Shown: positions 57,537 to 64,000 of the stretch, piece by piece
Numbering within the stretch: the stretch's first letter is position 1
How the letters are laid out: the number at the start of each line of letters is the position of its first letter
NCBI GenBank assembly: GCA_029465975.1
Contig: CM055745.1
Coordinates: forward strand, 15,392,812-15,456,811
DNA: 64,000 bases
Direction of reading: 5' to 3'
Origin: Dallia pectoralis
Taxonomy: Eukaryota; Chordata; Actinopteri; Esociformes; Umbridae
Notes under the pieces: generated by a model
Database searches by the model: none
What the model was told of the DNA's origin: nothing
Seen by the model: only the letters and a program-made list of their open reading frames with translations
Translations under genes and position numbers: made by a program

Positions 57537-57636
57537 GTTCCCATAGCGTTTTCACGCAGCTCGAAGTTCCCTGATAGGGAACGTCTCCGGTTACATATGT
57601 AACCTTAGTTCCCTGAGGGGAATGAGACGCTGCGTG
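57537..57636. repeat. DIRS internal complementary region
   Basis: 57537-57592 is the complement of the left terminus (52660-52715) and 57593-57636 is the complement of the right terminus (57837-57880). They abut at 57592/57593. In DIRS elements this region templates completion of the termini during circle formation. Confidence 0.88.
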
Positions 57637-57688
57637 TCTGTGCCATACTCCCAGCATGCCCTTGGCACTTGCTTCAGCCCGTCAGAAA

Positions 57689-57880
57689 CTGAAGGTGCCG
57701 GTAATTAGGGGTGCTTTATGATTTCCTGGTCGCGACGTCACAAGTCTGTGATGTTCCGTCACGCCATTGGACTGATTACACATGTGCTTCATGACGCATT
57801 CACGCAGAGTATTCCCATAGCGTTTTCACGCAGCGTCTCGTTCCCCTCAGGGAACTATGGTTACATACGTAACCGGAGAC
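57689..57880 (-). repeat. DIRS right inverted repeat
   Basis: Starts CTGAAGGTGCCGGTAATTAG and ends GGTTACATACGTAACCGGAG plus AC. It is complementary to the left repeat and longer than it by the GTCTCCGGTTAC terminal segment. Confidence 0.9.
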
Positions 57881-60800
57881 GTTCAGAAACCGGCAATATT
57901 TTTTGCACCCCATATTATTTATTTGTTTTTATTTAATTATTTTTACAAATATTGTAGCGGTGATGACAATTATAATAATTTACAGTCCTAAGAAGCTTGA
58001 GCTTTTCAGTTATAAGAAACTATGTTTAAAGGCCTATTCACTGAAGCACTTCATACTTTTTTAGTAAAGTTATCTGCATTGATATAGCAACAGATGCGTA
58101 GCCAGCCGGTGTAACGTTTCCTGCATTGTTTGGGCCTCTGGGTGGATACATTACTTTCGAGCCAAACTTTCATGCACATTCAATAATACAATGTAATAAC
58201 TTGCAAACAGCAACCATGTTGTGTTCAACACAAGGAACGGACAAGCTGATTTCCTTTATTCAACACAAGTAACTGTATAGTTTAAAAAGGGGTTGTTGAA
58301 TGCATCTGTGTATTTAAATCAGCATTTTGTTAATGGAACAAAGAACGGAAAACATATAGACTTTGAATAAATAAAAATGCGCTGAAGCTGCGACATCTAA
58401 ATGTAAAAACCCAAACGACACGATAAGGAAGAATAAACACTCACCAGTGACACGGAACGTAACTCGAAACAAGCGAAGCAAAGTGACATACAAATTTTCC
58501 AACTTAAATAAACTACTAATTCCAAACTGAAAACCGGTGTGCATCATTACACTCAGACTGAAACCAAAATCACCCCAGAGTAAAAACCTATTAAATAATA
58601 CACTCGTTACATAATCATTAAACTAATTATGTATACCAACCAGACGTTTTACAAATGTTGATGTGTGTCAATCTATTCGCTACTGCACAAGTATAAGAAA
58701 ATGTGTGTGGAATACAAAAAAAATGTGCACCGATTTTAAACCTGGGATAAACCTGTACATGGTAAAATTATTTTGTTATAGCAGCCAGAAGCTTGTTTCG
58801 CGCTACCTCAGCTGTATATAAAAATGCTTGACCAGAACTTATAAAACCAATAAACACCAATTCAGTTGCACAGCTTCTTGTTGTGTGCTAATGTAACTAC
58901 CTTACTTTAGTAAAATAGCATTTTAGATACTGGGATACTGAAACATACTGAACGCTGTGGGCCAATTTCACCTAAAGCTGACTCACCAGTTTATCAATAT
59001 TTAGCCAGTACACACCTCTGAGTTGGGGCAGGTCGACATTTGACTGTGACTTAAGATTCAAGGGGAACTCTGTCCTGTTTGTTGTTGTCAATAAAGTTCA
59101 AGAAGTTTGTATGACATGATGTGCAAGCACAGTAATTGTGTTGCTGCACAATAGCTATCGCACGTTTTCACGAGGTAAACATAGTGAGTTTCCGTTACAT
59201 GTAGTGTCCCAAACACTGTCAAAACTGAACCTTTTGCAAGAACATTCGTATTGACCGAATCCTGTAACTATAACGAGTACACCACTTGATCAACTTGAAT
59301 GAACAAAATTGGCACACATACTTAGGGTTTTGAGTCTCTCATACAGACACAATATCTCAGATACCAGTGGACAAAACCTGTCTGTTGGATGACATATGAC
59401 ATGTCCAATATAACAGTGCATTGGGCAGTGAATCATCCCTGGGGGAAAATATGCTTTCCGTTTAAAGACTTTGTAAATACTTACGTTAAAGACCTGTAAA
59501 GCTCATTTAGGTAGTCTGTGTTGTTATGAGGAAGGAAAATATCCTATATAAATGTCATGCCAACATGGTAACATGTAACTAGTATGTCTGATTTAGTGAC
59601 ACCATAAGTATCATTAATAAATGTCCCTTTTCTGACATGATCTATAAAACCTTAAATTAGTCTGTACAGCAAAAAACTTTCAGTCTCTCTAGCGGAATCA
59701 CATGCTTTCAAAAATGTTTTTGGCCATCAGAATTTTTGATATCCATCCTAGAGTACAGAAGAATGTTTGAAATGAAATTGTGGTGGTGGAAACTATGCCC
59801 AAGGTGAGGTTTTATGATTTATTTTTTATTATTTTTCCAGCCAACACTGTGTTATTGTAGGTCCTCCCCTGAAATGGGAAATGTGATAAATATTGATGGT
59901 CTTTACAAGAAAAGCAGGCCGGGTTGCACAATATGCAAGGCCTCTCCTATCAATCTCTTATATGTTTTATTTCGGCGCGCATGGATTCATGTGTAACCTG
60001 AGCCCCATCCGAACCTGCGCCTCCAAAGATGTCGGTCTGCCTGAAAGCCATTACGCATCTTCTTTGCCATCTCCCTCTCTTCCTCTTCCTCAAAAGCGAC
60101 TCGCTCTACCTTTATTCCTCTTACCTACATCCACTCCTTTCCTCGAGACATTTCTCCCCCCTTTCTGGGCTTTTCGTTTGCCCTCTTTCCATCTCTATCC
60201 TGTGACCGTCTCGCTCGTATCTCTCATAAAGTAGTGCAGACTGAGAAGATGAACAGAGATGTCATAAAACAGAGATGTCACAGCGGCAAAGATGAAAAGG
60301 AAAAGCCCATTTAACATTCAGAGGAAAGGATTAAAATAGCAAAAATAGCATCGGTACACGTTGTATCTCCGTGAGCTAACCGGAATGAATGTTTATACTA
60401 ATAATGTGCAATACACAAAATACACAAAAATGTCAAATGTCTCATCAAAGCATGATGCTCCCAAAATGCTATTATGTCATTGTACATACACTGTACAGAT
60501 CTACAGATACAAATACAAAAAATGTTATCTAAAATTTGAAAGCATAACGCGGACCGCTAGCAGAGACGCCTCGGACCACGCTGAACACCGGTGAGATAGA
60601 AAATAGCCTCCAGGGGACCCGTGACTGGCCAAGCTAATGTTTTGTGAGTTCAGAGCACCCGTCAAGCACTTCTGTCTGGAGAGCAGACACATTACCATGG
60701 AGAGCTTCTGGCACATTTTCAACTCAGCAGGGGAGAATGCATAGTTAGGGAGATAACTTTATTGTGAGCTAAATGTACCCATACCACACCTTGCGGTAGC

Positions 60801-61304
60801 AACCAAACAAGAGCACACACGCACCTGAGCAAACGTGTGTGTGCGAGCACACTCAGTCAAACAGACATACATACATTCATCCGTACACAAACGGCAACTC
60901 GAACGCTGTAAACATGATGCATTTATCAAATTTCACCTACATTTCGACAGCACCCACGTTCCATAACCTTCATTAATATTAATTCGTACATGACTGTAGC
61001 TATCTCACAATCAACGCTGCGCCTCACAAGCCGAGCATGTAAAGTAGTCGTGAAGAGGCGAGGGCTGCAAGGATCGATATCAGACAGCAACTATAGGGGA
61101 AACATCCTGTCAACCCAGCCCAGGATAACTGAAACAGGATAAATCACACTGTTGCAGGCGACACAGATCGCGCTAGCCCCGCCAATTTGTCTCCTTCTCA
61201 TTCGTTAATAGAGATATTTCTCCAATACATTTAGCAGCACTGCATCCCATAATATGCACCACTCAACATGTCATGTACAGGCGTCAGGAATGAAGAGGGC
61301 TCTT

Positions 61305-61560
61305 ACCGAAATTGTAGCACAGAGAATTCCTCAATTGCCTGGTTTATTCCACGGGGCCACTCATTAAATCCTAGATGCCAAAGTCTGGGAAGGGATTGAG
61401 GATGCCATCGGAAATGATGCAGGCAGGAAGAAAAATAGATTCTTAAATGTGGGAAATGTGAAGAAGGAGATGGCTGAGAGGAGCGGAGAAAGCCAGAAGG
61501 GTTGAGATATCCAAGTCCGGACCACTTTCCAAAAAAGGTGCTTGCCTTGTACACAGACAC
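61305..61560 (-). other. Possible first exon with a splice donor, minus strand
   Basis: On the minus strand a sequence without repeats ends CTACAATTTCG then GTAAGAGC at 61306/61299, a good donor. Upstream (61640-61806, minus) is a long pyrimidine tract such as often lies in 5' leaders. The frame stops at the donor (TAA), so any exon would be untranslated or use another frame. Evidence is weak. Confidence 0.2.
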
Positions 61561-61635
61561 ACGCAGTTCACACAACCAGCCACACTCACACACATGGAGT
61601 GTGTCTATCTCGGAAGCAGGTTGATTTGGGTGGAG

Positions 61636-61806
61636 AAGGCAAGATAAGGAGAGAGCGAGAGAGATGGAACAAGAGCTGGAAATGGAGGGGGAGGAGGGAG
61701 CTGAGACCAATCAAGGTGGAAGGAGGAGCTGCAGTGAGGAGAGAGACAGAGTGGAGGGTGGGAGAAAATTAAAAGAGGGAGGGAGAAATTTAGAGGAGAG
61801 AGCTCG
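61636..61806 (+). repeat. Homopurine-rich tract
   Basis: About 170 bp is almost entirely A and G on the plus strand, with GGAGGGAG-type blocks. Such tracts can form triplex DNA, and the open frames read on both strands are compositional artefacts. Confidence 0.75.
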
Positions 61807-62399
61807 TCTGACGCATGAATTGCACAAACAATGGAGGTACAGCTAATGCAATTCATTAGCCATATTTCCACCTATCACGCAGCCAATGCTATTAGCCTGC
61901 AAAATCCAAAGAAGTCAGGAAGATACTCTGGTTAAAGAAACCATTTGTACATTTAGATAAACATTGCATCCAACACATTACTGATGTTCCATGTTATTGA
62001 AAAGGAAATTGGATAAACAATTTAGGTAGCTGGCCAAAGAAGTTGAAGAGGGATATGTCGTAGACTAAAGAGGAAACTTTTTAAAAGACAATATATAAAT
62101 GAAATATAAAGATGAAACATTTAAAGGAATTCACATATAAAATGTAAAACGCAGGCATTTTTTTTTAAATGAAAAAGCAAATTTTAATTTGGTTCATTGT
62201 GTCATTTGAAATGTTTTTCGATTTTTTCAATTAAATAAAATTAAAATTGAATTCACTGTTGTTGTATTTTTACACAAGCATATACTTTGTATTCAACCAA
62301 TACACCTTTTAAACGTAACTTGCATAAGTCTGGAATGGGATGAAAAGACATTAGTAACAGCTAAATGCTTAAAGACAAGGTATTATCAAACATCCCTGT

Positions 62400-63017
62400 T
62401 CATGAGTCTACCATAAGTAATGCGAACTTGACTATGGTATTGGAGCTGTGTTCTGGGATGCCACCATGGGTGAAGTGGGAGTACAACAGTGGGCTACGCA
62501 CAAAGCCCTGAGGGACACCGGTTCTCAGGTTCAGGCTGGAGAATGTGAAGTTGTCCAACTTGACATACTGAGGTCTGTGGGTTAGGAAGTCTAGAGTCCA
62601 GTTGCAACGACTGGGTCTGATCACAAGGTCATGGAGTTTGGTAACCAGCCTATAGCGGATGACCGCATTGAATGGAGAGCTGAAGTGTATGAACAGCATT
62701 CTCATATAGGTGTTGGTTTTGTCCAGGTGGGTCAGGGCAGAGTGGACGGTTGTGGAGATGATGTCCTCTGTAGACCACTGATATGGGTCCAGAGTTAGAG
62801 GGAGGCAGGACTTGAGGTAAGCCACTACGAGTACTTCAAAGCACGTCATAGATGTGGGGGTGAGTGCAACAGGTTGAACGTTATTAGGGCGTGATGCAGT
62901 TGACTGTTTCGGCAAGGACACAATGGTTGTGGTCTTCAAGCATGTGGGGACTACCGTGGCTGAGGTGGTAGGGTGCTTTGGTTGGTAGCCAGTGATGGCT
63001 TGAATGCCCTGCCACAT
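62400..63017 (-). pseudogene. LINE copy C reverse transcriptase, N-terminal half
   Basis: A 205-codon frame shows TSATVVPTCLKTTTIVSLPK and ASRPNNVQPVALTPTSM (fingers), a motif A region MRMLFIHFSSPFN, LDFLTHRPQYVKLDNFTFSS, and motif B GVPQGFVRSPLLYSHFTH. In motif A the catalytic Asp is replaced by His (FIHFSS instead of the family's FIDFSS), and motif C is lost at the truncation. The enzyme cannot be functional even though the frame is open. Confidence 0.85.
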
Positions 63018-63440
63018 AGTTGAGGATCAGATTTGTTGTGGAAATGCTCCTCTATCCTCAGATTCTGGGCATGTTTGGCCATCTTGATGTCCCTTTTCAG
63101 GTTGGCCTTCAGCAGGTTGTCGGACCTCTTTGTTCATACAAGGCTTCTGGTTGGGAAGGTCCTAGTTTGTAAATGAAAGGTGACGTCATTGCTGCAGGTG
63201 TTGATGTTTTTCAGAACGGAGGATGCATATATCTCAATGTCAATATTGGAGTCAATGGTAGCCTGAGTAGTAAACAGACTCCAGTGTATGTGTTAACTGG
63301 TGCTGTAGTGATGAGTCCAACCATTAAATCCACACATTTACTGTCCTCACTGTTTGTTTCACACGCTTCATGATGGGTAGGTACTCTGGTAGCATGAGCA
63401 GTGAAAGGTGATCAGAGTGATGCACAGGTGAGAACAATTA
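62400..63440 (-). mobile_element. LINE copy C (same family as A and B), minus strand
   Basis: Minus strand: 63440-63200 covers the C-terminal endonuclease region with the SDH-type block, the single-copy 25-bp segment (63360-63395) and the single-copy ancestor of the 45-bp repeat (63222-63275). 63170-63020 is a linker, and 63017-62400 is the N-terminal RT. The copy stops at the point where the FADD motif would be (KFA then unrelated residues at about 62427), so the 3' half is missing. It preserves the arrangement before minisatellite expansion. Confidence 0.85.
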
Positions 63441-63795
63441 GGTAAGTCAGTCCGGGGTGTGACCCCTGGGTTGCAATGTGTTAAACAGAACATAAACTGC
63501 TTCAGGGGCAGTAATGCCCTGTTAGCCCACCAGGTGCCCCCTAAAGCCCTGAGTTCAAGACAATTACATATGATGACAGATCATGTCTCCAAGACGACAA
63601 ACTAAATACCATGTTGTCAATGTAAATACAAGAAGAAAACTCATTCATATAAATAACACCATGTGAATACTGTATTTAGTCATTAATGCTGATATTCTGC
63701 CGAGTTGCTATAGAAAACTTTGATTTTAGGAATTTGCTTTCATAAACAGTAAAAGAGTGTGCTTAAAAGTAATTTAGTGTCTAAGAATTTCAAAC
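63441..63795. other. AT-rich DNA, nothing recognised
   Basis: No gene or element signature between LINE copy C and the Rex3-like leader. Confidence 0.4.
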
Positions 63796-64000
63796 CCCCG
63801 GGAATCATCACCTTAACGTGGTGGAGAGGTTTGTGTGCCCCTATGAACCTGAGGGCTGGGTTGTCTGGAGCTTCATGCTCCTGGTAGGGTTTCCCAAGGC
63901 AAAGTGGTCTCAGGCGAGGGGCCAGACTAAGAATGGTTCACCAAGACCCCATGAAAGATCGAGGAAAAAGGAGCGAGACCCTGCCTGGAGGAAGCCCAGG
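63796..64000 (+). mobile_element. 5' leader of an RTE/Rex3-like LINE, runs off the window
   Basis: CCGGGAATCATCACCTTAAC, GTGGTGGAGAGGTTTGTGTG and CCCCTATGAACC match the conserved 5' start of fish Rex3/RTE LINEs from memory, and the segment is on the plus strand to the last base. If intact, endonuclease and RT would follow outside the window. It supplies the 5' end missing from the copy at 27083-29735. Confidence 0.75.

Larger units (their letters stand above)
52660..57880 (+). mobile_element. DIRS-type tyrosine-recombinase retrotransposon
   Basis: The architecture is diagnostic: inverted repeats at the ends (52660-52827 and 57689-57880), a gag-like relic (52920-54240), a tyrosine recombinase end (57013-57434) and an internal complementary region (57537-57636) made of the complement of the left end joined to the complement of the right end. 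GTT occurs at both edges (52660-52662 and 57881-57883). No target duplication is expected for this class. RT, RNase H and methyltransferase regions are missing; an L2 LINE (54262-57012) occupies that place. The copy is dead. Confidence 0.9.
57884..62399. other. Mostly single-copy AT-rich DNA
   Basis: No complete gene is recognised. The homopurine tract and the donor-like exon at 61303-61550 are listed separately. Frames at 59893-60234 and 60361-60594 (+) show no domains. About 60990-61560 looks less repetitive and slightly richer in GC than its surroundings, which could be regulatory or exonic. Confidence 0.35.

Overview
This 64 kb window looks like repeat-rich, non-coding DNA (intergenic or deep intron) from a ray-finned fish. 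The evidence is the repeat content: an RTE/Rex3-like LINE, CR1/L2-group LINEs, a second LINE family that I take to be Rex1/CR1-like, a DIRS-type tyrosine-recombinase retrotransposon, hAT, Tc1/mariner and Harbinger-like DNA transposons, tRNA-derived SINEs whose 3' tail matches the L2 tail, and many minisatellites. One SINE fragment resembles salmonid/pike families, so a salmonid or pike relative is plausible, but the species is an inference. I see no complete host gene. The best cellular candidate is one 71-bp lysine/arginine-rich exon at 43000-43070 with strong splice sites.

Layout. 1-5850: mostly unique AT-rich DNA with a 43-bp minisatellite, a minus-strand SINE and a degenerate 80-bp repeat. 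5853-7646: a dead Tc1/mariner element split by a LINE fragment. 7647-12720: AT-rich DNA with a small CpG-dense patch. 12722-15885: LINE copy A, whose endonuclease region has grown two adjacent minisatellites (25 bp and 45 bp) and which is interrupted by the tail of another retroelement. 15886-24617: mostly unique DNA with a SINE piece and a teleost dispersed repeat. 24618-26144: a DNA transposon with TTA target duplications. 27083-29735: a 5'-truncated Rex3-like LINE with a 9-bp target duplication. 31318-32668: a 1.35 kb, 21-bp minisatellite containing a 517-bp tandem duplication. 41340-42135: LINE copy D. 44834-45456: a 51-bp minisatellite. 45719-47538: a DNA element with ~490-bp inverted arms, each carrying the same promoter-like DNA and first exon, facing each other. 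48205-48795: a Harbinger-like exon carrying a 23-bp minisatellite. 49190-50630: LINE copy B with a second 45-bp array. 51276-52449: a hAT element with a perfect 8-bp target duplication. 52660-57880: a DIRS element (gag and recombinase remnants, inverted repeats, internal complementary region) with an L2 LINE nested inside. 57884-62399: mostly unique DNA. 62400-63440: LINE copy C, which holds the single-copy ancestor of the 45-bp repeat. 63796-64000: the 5' end of an RTE/Rex3-like LINE running off the window.

The most interesting theme is that several minisatellites were born inside transposon coding sequence. The same LINE segment is single-copy in one copy and an array in two others, the 25-bp segment next to it is expanded in only one copy, and a Harbinger exon shows the same process. 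The second notable object is the 1.8 kb inverted-arm element with two convergent, spliced, short reading frames sharing a first exon.
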